Shown: positions 40,577-47,829, counted from the first letter of the stretch. The stretch is DNA of 64,000 bases from a bacterium (GCA_030698885.1 JAUYLN010000006.1:1-64000); one strand, 5' to 3'. Notes: a model not told the origin generated them from the letters alone. Numbers and translations are program-made.

Positions 40577-40604
40577 TTGACATTATGTATGGGTTTGCTA
40601 TAAT
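40577..40604 (+). promoter_or_regulatory. Near-perfect sigma-70 promoter of the structured RNA
   Basis: TTGACA, 16-bp spacer, TGC-TATAAT. Both hexamers match consensus and the extended -10 is present, making it the best promoter in the window. Confidence 0.85.
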
Positions 40605-40610
40605 ATAAGT

Positions 40611-41208
40611 ACAGTAAATCACCCACCTGAATTGCTTGAAAGTTGTTATTTTTTGGTAATTCAGGCGGGTCCCTGGTTTCGGCCATTTTGGCCAGCATAT
40701 TAAAAGAGGGGTGTTTCTCTTGGACTGCTTTTGAGAGTCCTTGAACCCGGAAACACAGATGCTGGTTGAGTGGGCCCGCCATTCTTTCGCCTTTCTGGAG
40801 ACAGGACCGGATTGGCAAGCCCTTGTGGCTGAAAAACTTTTTGAATCTTCTTTCATTGGATGGGAGGGTGGAGATCCGGCAAGGATCTATGAAGGAGGCC
40901 GATAGGGTTTAGTAAGAGCTAGGGTTATTATTCAAGGCGTCTAGAATGCAGGTCATGCAGAGAGGGTATTCCCTGCGCCGGGATCTCCCTGATCTATCCT
41001 CTCTGAACTTTTAAAAATTTCAGCCTTGCGAAATTTGTAACTAATATCCGGTGTTGGAGATAAATTTCGCAAGGCCGGCCGCTTCATTTCCCAAGTGAAC
41101 CGAAAGGTAAGGGAGAGGCGCATGTCGGCCTTGCACTAAACTCGCTCTAGGCGAGGACGTACAGCATGGGGACTGGCTGCCAGGGGTGACAGCCAGTCCC
41201 CGATTTTT
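40611..41208 (+). ncRNA. Candidate large structured non-coding RNA (~600 nt)
   Basis: Runs from the consensus promoter to a strong terminator (41168-41208). Visible stems: ACCCACCTGAATT / AATTCAGGCGGGT (40620-40670), GGCGGGTCC / GGGCCCGCC closing a multibranch with CCAGCAT / ATGCTGG and GGACT / AGTCC, CAGAGAGG / CCTCTCTG, GGAGATCCGGC / GCCGGGATCTCC, and CCTTGCGAAATTT / AAATTTCGCAAGG (41023-41073). I find no RNase P core (GAAAGTCC, ACAGAAA), tmRNA T-arm or SRP GGAAG tip, so it is none of these in standard form. It may be one RNA or two processed RNAs. No ORF fits the strand. Confidence 0.6.
41168..41208 (+). terminator. Strong terminator of the structured RNA
   Basis: GGGGACTGGCTG / CAGCCAGTCCCC perfect 12-bp stem with a 10-base loop and a T-run. 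Confidence 0.9.
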
Positions 41209-41301
41209 CCAGGAATTAGATTTTTGAAATGCTTGCCTCCGCCAGCTGGCGAAGGCGAGCTAAAGCCAAAAGGCAATTCAAAAATTCACTTCCTGGTTTT
41301 A
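41209..41301. repeat. 93-bp imperfect hairpin with internal GC palindrome
   Basis: CCAGGAA / TTCCTGG outer arms and TTTTTGAA / TTCAAAAA inner arms enclose GCTTGCCTCCGCCAGCTGGC followed by GAAGGCGAGC, itself a palindromic repeat unit. Confidence 0.55.
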
Positions 41302-41322
41302 CCAAGTTCTTTTGAAAAGTTA

Positions 41323-41385
41323 GGGGCCGACCAAAGTCTGTTTTTCTGCTACCAGCGGAGAAGGAGGTGATCCAGGTCGGCCCCT
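41323..41385 (+). ncRNA. Hairpin with the complement of the 16S rRNA 3' end in its loop
   Basis: AGGGGCCGACC and GGTCGGCCCCT form a perfect 11-bp stem. The 41-base loop ends with AAGGAGGTGATCCAG, which pairs with CTGGATCACCTCCTT at the 3' terminus of bacterial 16S rRNA (15 nt). No start codon follows at a usable distance. Function unknown. Confidence 0.5.
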
Positions 41386-41431
41386 GCTACACTTTTTTAA
41401 AGTTGAGCTTACCAAATAGTCCCGGAATATA

Positions 41432-41608
41432 GAGGCGGTTTCAAAACTCCATTTCTACTGCAATTCCTGATTTTTGACTGCGACTGCGTCAGATTTCATA
41501 AAATATTCTCACTGTAGCTATTGCTACACTTCCGAGTATTTTATTCATCTTCCTTGTCTCGTTCAAAAATCAGGAATTTCGTTACGAAAGAAGCTTTGAA
41601 ACCGCCTC
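41432..41608. mobile_element. 177-bp MITE-like element, copy 1
   Basis: Terminal inverted repeats GAGGCGGTTTCAAA and TTTGAAACCGCCTC. Inner arms ATTCCTGATTTTTGA / TCAAAAATCAGGAAT and apex GTAGCTATTGCTAC. The ends closely match those of the element at 59917 (shared TTTCAAAACTCCAT and CGAAAGAAG). No coding capacity. Confidence 0.7.
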
Positions 41609-41675
41609 ACAATAGTTCTTTTCATATCCGGGGCTGCTTGGTGATCTTACCCTCGCCACTCCTAGACCACACATT

Positions 41676-41712
41676 CCCGGGACAGAGCTGCCACTCGTCC
41701 CGGGGTTTTTTA
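41676..41712 (+). terminator. Terminator after the element
   Basis: CCCGGGAC / GTCCCGGG stem, then GTTTTTTATT; it implies that a transcript reads through the region. Confidence 0.8.
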
Positions 41713-41717
41713 TTATT

Positions 41718-41762
41718 TGTCCACGCGCAGTTGAGCGAAGAGAAACGAGCATGGAAACAAAT
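41718..41762. repeat. Dispersed TCCACGCGCAGTTGAGC-type repeat
   Basis: Copy of the repeat at 34657 and 53240; the three copies share GCGxAG, GAGC and CGAGCAT-type blocks. Confidence 0.5.
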
Positions 41763-41987
41763 AATAACCCCTCTTTAATTTTGCCCTTGGATGATTATGC
41801 TTCATATATTTTAAGTATTATACATTTAAATATTTTGCGACACAGGGGCCGAATAGGCCCGAGTCCCGCTATGGCGGGCGAGTGTGGTGCCGCTATCTTT
41901 TTTGCAAAATTAAGGATGGGGTAAGGAGTGATATTATGTATTCTACAAGGGGCATGAAGTTTATTATCTGTCACAATTGAGCAAGGT

Positions 41988-42015
41988 TTGAAGTTGCATC
42001 CATGTTTGCTATAAT
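41988..42015 (+). promoter_or_regulatory. Promoter of the coiled-coil transglycosylase gene, near leaderless
   Basis: TTGAAG, 16-bp spacer, TGC-TATAAT, only eight bases before the ATG at 42024. Confidence 0.65.
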
Positions 42016-42023
42016 TCTAAGTA

Positions 42024-43379
42024 ATGTTATTTAACCGAAAAAATCCTATTATCGGCTTGATTTTTATGTTTTTAACCGCAATGACGGTTTTTTTATTCAT
42101 AAGTAATTCAAATAATGTTAATGCTGCTGTACAAGATGAAATAGCCGAAAGAGAGAGACAGATACAAGATATACAAAAATTAATAGATGAATATCAGTCT
42201 CAGCTTGAAGAAAATTCACAGCAAAAGCGAACTCTTGAAACTGAAATATCTAAATTAAATACTCAGATAAATAAAATACAGCTGGAAATAAAAAGCCTTA
42301 ATGTCTCAATAGAACGAACCGGTTTTGAGATAGAAGATACTAAGCAGAAAATTGAGGACTCTAAAAGCAAAATTGATATACATAAAAGTGCTCTCGCTGG
42401 CTACATTAAAGAAATAAATGCTGCCGATCAAGAAACGCTTACCCAGGTGCTCTTAAAGAATAAAAGCATATCGGATTTTTTTGATAATTTAAATGACATA
42501 GAAACAACCCAGGATAAGCTTCGCTTAGTTATAGAAGATATTAAATTATTAAAATCAGACCTTGAACAAAAAGAAACTAACCTGGTGGATAAAAAAGATG
42601 AGCTTGAGCAACTAAGATATCTTCAACAAATAGAGAAGAATAGCGTGGCGTCTGTTAAGAGCGAGAGAGACTCTATTCTTAATGCGACAAAGGGTCAGGA
42701 GAAGCAATTTCAGGATTTAATAGCCAAATCCCAAAGAGATATAAACGCTATACGCAGTCAAATATCATTTCTTCTTCAACAAGGCATAACCGCCGAAGAC
42801 GCAGTAAAATACGCAGAGCTTGCTGCTTTGAGGGCCGGCATCAGGCCCGCGTTTCTGCTGGCCATTCTTGAAATTGAATCCGGCCTCGGCCGAAATGTGG
42901 GTTCCGGCAATTGGCGTGACGACATGTATGAATGCTATATCAGACTTGGTACGATATATTATCCGGCGAGAAAGGCCTATTATCTTAAGAGAGCCGAAAC
43001 GGAGAAGAGTGCATTCTTTAAAATTACAAATAAACTCGGCCTAGACCCGGATTCTGTAAAAGTTTCAAAAGAACCGAGTTATGGATGCGGTGGAGCTATG
43101 GGGCCTGCGCAGTTTATTCCTTCTACTTGGTTGGCCTATGAAGAAAGGGTAGTAGCATTAACCGGTCATAATCCGCCCAATCCCTGGAGTATTGAAGATG
43201 CTTTTATGGCCTCAGCCATAAAGCTCGCCGCTGGCGGAGCTGATTCAAAAACTAGAGCGGGTGAGATAGGGGCGGCGAAGGCGTATATTGGCGGCAGTAG
43301 AACTTGCAGTTCCAGTATCTGCAACTCTTATTCAAGCGCAGTATTGAGGAAGGCCGAAGAAATAGAGAGGAATCTCTAA
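42024..43379 (+). CDS. Exported coiled-coil protein with C-terminal lytic transglycosylase-like domain
   Basis: A 451-residue exported protein. A signal peptide/anchor (IIGLIFMFLTAMTVFLFI) precedes about 230 residues of coiled coil (EIAERERQIQDIQKLIDEYQ onwards), as in PcsB/CwlO/EnvC-type hydrolases regulated by FtsEX. The C-terminal domain carries an SLT-like fold: LLAILEIESGLGRNVGSG with the catalytic Glu, GGAMGPAQFIPSTWLAYEER, and AFMASAIKLAAGGAD. It would cleave glycan strands during growth or division. Combining a CwlO-like coiled coil with a transglycosylase domain rather than NlpC/P60 or LytM is uncommon. The -10 lies eight bases upstream. Confidence 0.85.
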   Translation: MLFNRKNPIIGLIFMFLTAMTVFLFISNSNNVNAAVQDEIAERERQIQDIQKLIDEYQSQLEENSQQKRTLETEISKLNTQINKIQLEIKSLNVSIERTGFEIEDTKQKIEDSKSKIDIHKSALAGYIKEINAADQETLTQVLLKNKSISDFFDNLNDIETTQDKLRLVIEDIKLLKSDLEQKETNLVDKKDELEQLRYLQQIEKNSVASVKSERDSILNATKGQEKQFQDLIAKSQRDINAIRSQISFLLQQGITAEDAVKYAELAALRAGIRPAFLLAILEIESGLGRNVGSGNWRDDMYECYIRLGTIYYPARKAYYLKRAETEKSAFFKITNKLGLDPDSVKVSKEPSYGCGGAMGPAQFIPSTWLAYEERVVALTGHNPPNPWSIEDAFMASAIKLAAGGADSKTRAGEIGAAKAYIGGSRTCSSSICNSYSSAVLRKAEEIERNL

Positions 43380-43401
43380 GAAAATTTATAGATTTGATAA
43401 T

Positions 43402-44655
43402 GTGAACCTCATTTATAGCAAAAAGAAAATTATAATAGGTTTTGTGTTTTTGGGGTTAGCAGGACCCCTTTTTTTCTATTTGGTAAAAGGAGGGTTTTCA
43501 TTTTCTCGTGAGGTCCAGATACTGAACAGTTTCGGCTTTGGCGGTAATGTTATTAATGATTTCAGTTATATTAAAAAAATAGACAGTGGATTTGAAATAT
43601 TAAAAAATTCAGCGCCTCTTAAATCAAGAAGCGACAGGTACGGAAATTTGATAGAGAAAGAAATAGCATTTGCAGTTTTTGATACTGAAACCGGGGAGGT
43701 TTTTGAGAAACGAGGATGGATAAATGAATCCCAGGCTCAAAATTACAGGCAGACAGGCATAATGAATATTGCCATGGAATCGGCCGGACCCGACATAAAT
43801 ATTCAGCCGAACTGGTTCAATAGCTTTAATAGTGATTATAGGATAGTAGACCATCCCGAGATGGTTGTTGTTGCCAATAAGTATCTTGTGCCGTCTTCGT
43901 ATTTGCCGCCATCGCTTCGTTCCGGCAAAGCATATTCCGACATAACCTATGCGCCTTATTCCGGAGGCCTTCATGTGCCGGAAGTTATAAAAGAAGGCAT
44001 AGATTATTTAAATCAAAAAACAGAAATTGCCTTCAATGAGTTAGAGAGTTTAGGTGTGAAGTCAAGAGCGGAACCGACTCGTCTGGTAACGGAACTTGTA
44101 TCGCCAGACTTGGTTAAAAATATTTTAGTGGTTGAGCACATTGACCCGGATGCTTTCAATAATGCTTCTAACGAAAGAAAAAAAGAATTAGCTGAAAGGG
44201 TGCTAGTGATTATAGGGGCAAATAAGGGGCTGGCATATGGTCTAACCGGTTCTCATGCCGGAGCCAATGGCATAGCCCAGTTCATAAGACCAACCTATGA
44301 TTATATTTCTTCCCTGTATCCTAAGGCTAAACTGATTCAAAATTATCAGCTCGGAACGATGGATCACGATAATATAATCAAAGCTCAGGTTTTATTTTTT
44401 GACCGGCATAAAGAAAGTCTGGCTAATTCTATTAGCCGCAAAGATTTGGTAAATGCCCTGGGTATAAGCGATGAAATGCTGGCCGCGTCTTACAATGGCG
44501 GACCCTCCCGTGTGGTTCAGTCGGTAAATAAATATGGTCTTGCCTGGATAAATCTTCAGCTTAATTCAACCTCGGTTGCTCAAATCTTCCGTCAGGAAAC
44601 CATAGATTACATAAAAAAGTTCCAGTTTGTGAGAGGGGAAAGGGTATTTGAATAA
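43402..44655 (+). CDS. Exported transglycosylase-like protein, 417 aa
   Basis: GTG start; N-terminal hydrophobic anchor (IIIGFVFLGLAGPLFFYLV). The middle is unlike anything I recognise (IAFAVFDTETGEVFEKRGWI). The last 150 residues have an SLT-like pattern: LVVEHIDPDAF, GSHAGANGIAQFIRPTYDYI and EMLAASYNGGPSRVVQSV, where AxSYNGGP is characteristic of lytic transglycosylases; the usual E-S dyad is replaced by E-H in VVEHIDP. It lies 22 bp after another transglycosylase gene and is probably co-transcribed with it. Confidence 0.72.
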   Translation: MNLIYSKKKIIIGFVFLGLAGPLFFYLVKGGFSFSREVQILNSFGFGGNVINDFSYIKKIDSGFEILKNSAPLKSRSDRYGNLIEKEIAFAVFDTETGEVFEKRGWINESQAQNYRQTGIMNIAMESAGPDINIQPNWFNSFNSDYRIVDHPEMVVVANKYLVPSSYLPPSLRSGKAYSDITYAPYSGGLHVPEVIKEGIDYLNQKTEIAFNELESLGVKSRAEPTRLVTELVSPDLVKNILVVEHIDPDAFNNASNERKKELAERVLVIIGANKGLAYGLTGSHAGANGIAQFIRPTYDYISSLYPKAKLIQNYQLGTMDHDNIIKAQVLFFDRHKESLANSISRKDLVNALGISDEMLAASYNGGPSRVVQSVNKYGLAWINLQLNSTSVAQIFRQETIDYIKKFQFVRGERVFE

Positions 44656-44706
44656 AGTTGTGTCAGTTGTTATTATAATCAAAGTTCGTTTGCCCGGAGG
44701 TTTTAT

Positions 44707-45003
44707 ATGAGTAATTTAGTTAAGCCATTAAACAGGAGACAGCTGAAAAAGATAAATAAAGAAGTTGAAAAGCTTGCCAGAGAACGAGAGGCATTGCCAA
44801 AAGCCGAATTACCGGGAATAGTGGAAACAGGTAAAAGTTGCAGTGCTTGTAAAAAAGGAAAGGTAGTTAAGGAAAGGAGTTTTGATGCCAGGCCCTATAG
44901 CCCACATGATATTATTGGGCCGGGCGGTGTCGCGAGGCCTTTAATTGAAGAATATTATTGTAATTCTTGCGGTGTAATGTATAAATTCCTTCCAAAAAAG
45001 TAG
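44707..45003 (+). CDS. Small zinc-ribbon protein, 98 aa
   Basis: An N-terminal helix (LNRRQLKKINKEVEKLARER) precedes a four-Cys zinc ribbon: CSACKKGKVVKE and YYCNSCGVMYKF. The CxxC pairs are 50 residues apart. It may bind nucleic acid or protein. CGGAGG eight bases upstream supports the ATG. Family not recognised. Confidence 0.65.
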   Translation: MSNLVKPLNRRQLKKINKEVEKLAREREALPKAELPGIVETGKSCSACKKGKVVKERSFDARPYSPHDIIGPGGVARPLIEEYYCNSCGVMYKFLPKK

Positions 45004-45044
45004 CCCCGTCAAATGAGGCTAGGGCCCCGTTTGACGGGGCTTTT
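45002..45044 (+). terminator. Terminator after the zinc-ribbon gene
   Basis: AGCCCCGTCAAA / TTTGACGGGGCT stem of 12 bp and a T-run. Confidence 0.85.
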
Positions 45045-45046
45045 GA

Positions 45047-45075
45047 TTGTCAAATACATTAAATCATGTTAAAAT
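45047..45075 (+). promoter_or_regulatory. Promoter of mnmA, leaderless geometry
   Basis: TTGTCA, 17-bp spacer, TGT-TAAAAT; the GTG start at 45082 is six bases beyond the -10. Confidence 0.6.
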
Positions 45076-45081
45076 ATTTTC

Positions 45082-46278
45082 GTGAAAAAAATAGATAAAC
45101 AAAAAACAGTTTATGTAGCAATGAGCGGTGGAGTGGATAGCTCCGTAGCGGCAGCATTGCTTAAAAAAGAAGGCTATGATGTGGTCGGAGTTTTTTTTAA
45201 ACCGTGGAGCCCCGATAGGGCAAATCAAAAATCACAAACCACAAATCACAAACAAATTCAAAATTCAAAATTCCAAATTCTAAATTCTTGCCTCTGGCAG
45301 GAAGACAGGCAGATGGCGATGAGGGTAGCGTCAAAACTGGGAATAAAATTTAAGACTTGGGATTTTTCAAAAGAATACGGCAAAGAGGTCGTTGAATATA
45401 TGGTAGATGAATATAACAGGGGATTAACGCCGAATCCTGATGTGATGTGCAATAAGGAGATAAAGTTTGGTTTATTTTTGAAAAAGGCCCTTAAGGAAGG
45501 AGCGGACTACATTGCAACGGGACACTACGTTCGACTACGTCGGAAAATCACAAATCACAAATCACAAATCACAAATAAATCCAAAATTCCAAAAACTACA
45601 AACTACAAACTTTTGGTCGGCATTGATAAAAATAAAGACCAATCTTATTTCTTGTGGACTTTAACGCAGGAACAGTTGAGATATTCTCTGTTTCCGATAG
45701 GAGGCCACACTAAGTCGGAAGTCAGAAAACTGGCCAAGAAATTCGGTTTGCCAAATTATGACAAAAAAGACAGTCAAGGAATATGTTTTGTCGGAAAAAT
45801 GGATGTGAAGGATTTCTTGAAAACCAAAATAAAACCTAAAGCAGGAAAGATAATACTGGCTTCAACAAACAAAATTATAGGAACACATGACGGAGTATAT
45901 TACTATACTCTCGGGCAACGGCATGGGCTGAACGTTGGTATAGGCGGCGGACCATATTTTGTCATCAGTAAAGATATTAAGAAAAATATAATTTATGTAG
46001 ATAAAGAACACTTGCTTAACCGTAATTTCACTGTGGTTGATGTTAACTGGATACATGAGCCCAGCTTGCCTCTGTCTTCCACTAATACAAAAGTAAAAAT
46101 ACGTTATAGAAACAATTCAACTCCTGCCAAGATAATGCCAAACGGTTCTCCGGGGACAGTTGACGTTAAGTTATCAAAATTAGTTGCCGCAATAACACCC
46201 GGTCAGTCGGCGGTTTTTTATCGGGGAGAAGAAGTGTTGGGGGGAGGAATAATACAGAAAGTACTAAGTAGTCAGTAG
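45082..46278 (+). CDS. mnmA: tRNA-specific 2-thiouridylase MnmA
   Basis: Thiolates U34 of tRNA-Glu, -Lys and -Gln. The 398 residues show the PP-loop MSGGVDSSVAA, NPDVMCNKEIKFG (catalytic Cys), ATGHYVRLR, KDQSYFLWTL, DSQGICFVG (second catalytic Cys) and GVYYYTLGQRHGLNVG. The usual length is about 360; the surplus is two repeat-derived inserts: residues 47-69 (QKSQTTNHKQIQNSKFQILN) and residues 155-176 (KITNHKSQITNKSKIPKTTN). Both stay in frame and lie at loops next to conserved motifs. GTG start, probably leaderless. Confidence 0.95.
   Translation: MKKIDKQKTVYVAMSGGVDSSVAAALLKKEGYDVVGVFFKPWSPDRANQKSQTTNHKQIQNSKFQILNSCLWQEDRQMAMRVASKLGIKFKTWDFSKEYGKEVVEYMVDEYNRGLTPNPDVMCNKEIKFGLFLKKALKEGADYIATGHYVRLRRKITNHKSQITNKSKIPKTTNYKLLVGIDKNKDQSYFLWTLTQEQLRYSLFPIGGHTKSEVRKLAKKFGLPNYDKKDSQGICFVGKMDVKDFLKTKIKPKAGKIILASTNKIIGTHDGVYYYTLGQRHGLNVGIGGGPYFVISKDIKKNIIYVDKEHLLNRNFTVVDVNWIHEPSLPLSSTNTKVKIRYRNNSTPAKIMPNGSPGTVDVKLSKLVAAITPGQSAVFYRGEEVLGGGIIQKVLSSQ
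45222..45288. repeat. AATCACAAA/AAATTC periodic repeat in frame inside mnmA, array 1
   Basis: CAAATCAAAAATCACAAACC, ACAAATCACAAACAAATTC and AAAATTCCAAATTC units encode an Asn/Gln/Lys-rich loop between FFKPWSPD and CLWQED. Confidence 0.8.
45544..45609. repeat. AATCACAAATCAC periodic repeat in frame inside mnmA, array 2
   Basis: Four near-perfect AATCACA units followed by AAATTCCAAAAACTACAAAC. Encodes a loop between GHYVRLR and LLVGID. Confidence 0.8.
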
Positions 46279-46292
46279 ATAGTATTAAGCAA

Positions 46293-46338
46293 CTTAAAAA
46301 CATTCTAACATTCTGCAGAATGTTAGAATGTTTTTAAG
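46293..46338. terminator. 46-bp perfect palindrome, terminator of mnmA
   Basis: CTTAAAAACATTCTAACATT CTG and its exact complement meet at CTGCAG. The arm is itself two CATTCTAA-type units. It ends in a T-run on both strands. Confidence 0.8.
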
Positions 46339-46400
46339 AGGTGGTTTTTATTATATTATTTATTTTGCTAAACTTTAACTAGTTTCATAAAGGAGTTTTT

Positions 46401-46826
46401 ATGGGAAGTTTTAAAAAGTTTTTTAAAAATTATGTTTTTCCGGAAGATATAATTCCAAGCACTGACAAGAAAAGACGGGCCCTAATTTTCATATCAAGGG
46501 CAATATTTTTTTGGAGCATATTTTTAATTGGCACAGGGGTATTATTTGGCTGGGGTTATTATATGACAGAGGCCGGCCAAATAAAAGATTTTGACAGGTG
46601 GCTGATTCTTTGGGGATTTATCGGCTTGGTTATCGGTGTTTCCGGATGGGCCAATGAAACTACGCCTGTCATTAGGCGGGGTGTTACATATACAGACAGG
46701 CAAGGCAATACTTGCGTTGATTTGGATGAACTTTTTAAATCACCCAAATTCCGGGAGTCACTAAAGCAATTTGAGCACATATCAAAAGCAATAAAGGAGA
46801 GGGGTAGTTATACTTATTATGATTAA
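46401..46826 (+). CDS. Hypothetical membrane protein, 141 aa
   Basis: Two membrane helices (AIFFWSIFLIGTGVLFGWGY and WLILWGFIGLVIGVSGW) with a basic cytoplasmic N-terminus, followed by a soluble tail (GVTYTDRQGNTCVDLDELFK onward). AAAGGAG precedes the ATG. Family not recognised. Confidence 0.6.
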   Translation: MGSFKKFFKNYVFPEDIIPSTDKKRRALIFISRAIFFWSIFLIGTGVLFGWGYYMTEAGQIKDFDRWLILWGFIGLVIGVSGWANETTPVIRRGVTYTDRQGNTCVDLDELFKSPKFRESLKQFEHISKAIKERGSYTYYD

Positions 46827-46853
46827 ACAGTCGTGAAGGTGGCTGTTTTTTTA
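46825..46853 (+). terminator. Weak terminator after the 141-aa gene
   Basis: AAACAG / CTGTTT stem with T-run; short stem. Confidence 0.5.
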
Positions 46854-46908
46854 TTATTAAATAAGCTTTGAAATCATTTCGTTTACTGATATATTGAAAG
46901 GGAACTTG

Positions 46909-47035
46909 TCCCCACACCAAACAAGGATTGTGGGGGAGGTATAGATCATCGGAGATTGTCGGTAATTACTAAACAAAACGGTAACTTTAATTACACGCAT
47001 TGTGAAATTTTAGCTATCCTTGTTTGGTGTGGGGA
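46909..47035. repeat. 19-bp perfect inverted repeats 89 bp apart
   Basis: TCCCCACACCAAACAAGGA at 46909 and its complement TCCTTGTTTGGTGTGGGGA at 47017. The right arm holds a possible -10 (TATCCT) and ends on the A of the next ATG. It may be a small mobile element or a long-range regulatory stem. Confidence 0.7.
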
Positions 47036-47814
47036 TGTTACCCGCAGAAAGAATTGTAAAACAAATAACGGCTCTGGTAATTTTTGTAATAATCTTTGGC
47101 GGATTAGGCTTTTTGGCATATGAGGGACTGAAGCCTTCGGCGCCAACACCTACGCCACCGCCAATACTTAATCTAACTCCCGTTTATGCCTTGTCCTCAA
47201 AATTATTCAATGTTCAGAATAATGACTATGATTTTGTAGCCAAAGTTAAAAATCCGAACCAGGAATATGGCTCAGATAGCATTCAATACGAGTTGAGCTT
47301 ATGGGATAATGACGACGAACTGATATTAAGAAAATACGGTACTTTTTACATAATGCCCGGCCAAACAAAATATATCGCCGATCTCCCTATGAGACTTTCA
47401 AGGCCGGCAGTTAGGCACGATTTTAAAGTTGTCAGCATAAACTGGCTTAAGGTTGGTGAGACGGTTGGCGAAGATGTGTCCCTGGTGGTTAGAAATATAA
47501 CTTATTCCCAGCCGCCCGGAGAGTCATTTTTTTCAAAAGCCGCAGGTAATGTTTATAATAATTCCGATTTTGACCTGGGTGAGGTTGGTCTGGTTGCGGT
47601 AGCTTTCAATTCAAGCGGAGAGCCGATTGCAGTGAATAAAACTATAATCAACACTTTTCTGGCTAAAACCAGCCGCGGATTTGAATTAAAATGGCAATAT
47701 CCTTTTGTCGGCTCATATTCAACTATAGAGATTGAAGCCAACACAAATATTTTTGAGAATGCCAATTTTATACGTCGGTTAGGCGAACAGGAAAGATTTC
47801 AGCAGCTCTATTAG
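47035..47814 (+). CDS. Membrane-anchored hypothetical protein, ~259 aa
   Basis: One N-terminal helix (IVKQITALVIFVIIFGGLGFLA) then a Pro/Thr spacer (PSAPTPTPPPIL) and an exported beta-rich domain with two similar halves: VYALSSKLFNVQNNDYDFVA and AGNVYNNSDFDLGEVGLVAV, which recall FxLYD-type modules. I choose the ATG at 47035; the frame is open to a TTG at 47020 but TATCCT at 47015-47020 suggests transcription starts near the ATG. It lies directly before rodA. Confidence 0.65.
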   Translation: MLPAERIVKQITALVIFVIIFGGLGFLAYEGLKPSAPTPTPPPILNLTPVYALSSKLFNVQNNDYDFVAKVKNPNQEYGSDSIQYELSLWDNDDELILRKYGTFYIMPGQTKYIADLPMRLSRPAVRHDFKVVSINWLKVGETVGEDVSLVVRNITYSQPPGESFFSKAAGNVYNNSDFDLGEVGLVAVAFNSSGEPIAVNKTIINTFLAKTSRGFELKWQYPFVGSYSTIEIEANTNIFENANFIRRLGEQERFQQLY

Positions 47815-47829
47815 CGCGGTATGCTTGCA

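Larger units (their letters stand above)
40439..42023. other. 1.6-kb region without a supported protein gene
   Basis: Contains, in order, AT-rich repeat, a GC palindrome, a near-consensus promoter, a ~600-nt structured RNA candidate with terminator, a 93-bp imperfect hairpin (41209-41301), a hairpin carrying the 16S 3'-end complement, a 177-bp inverted-repeat element, a second terminator, a dispersed repeat, and the promoter of the next gene. ORFs of 85-100 codons exist on the minus strand but have no start signal or protein-like composition. Confidence 0.65.

Noticed and set aside
40554-40856. Minus-strand ORFs of 85-100 codons in the region after proS
   Set aside because: They lie across the promoter and stems of the structured RNA, lack ribosome-binding sites, and read as low-quality sequence.
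40611-41208. RNase P RNA, tmRNA or SRP RNA
   Set aside because: None of the conserved core sequences of these RNAs could be found by eye; a covariance search would be decisive.
41345-41385. 16S rRNA gene on the minus strand
   Set aside because: Only the terminal 15 nt match; the preceding helix-44 and GTAACAAGGTA-type sequence is absent, so no rRNA gene is called.
41432-41608. Complete insertion sequence
   Set aside because: Inverted ends are present but the 177 bp contain no transposase frame; called only as MITE-like.
45222-45609. CRISPR-like array in mnmA
   Set aside because: Units are ~7-10 nt without spacers and keep an open reading frame; there are no cas genes.
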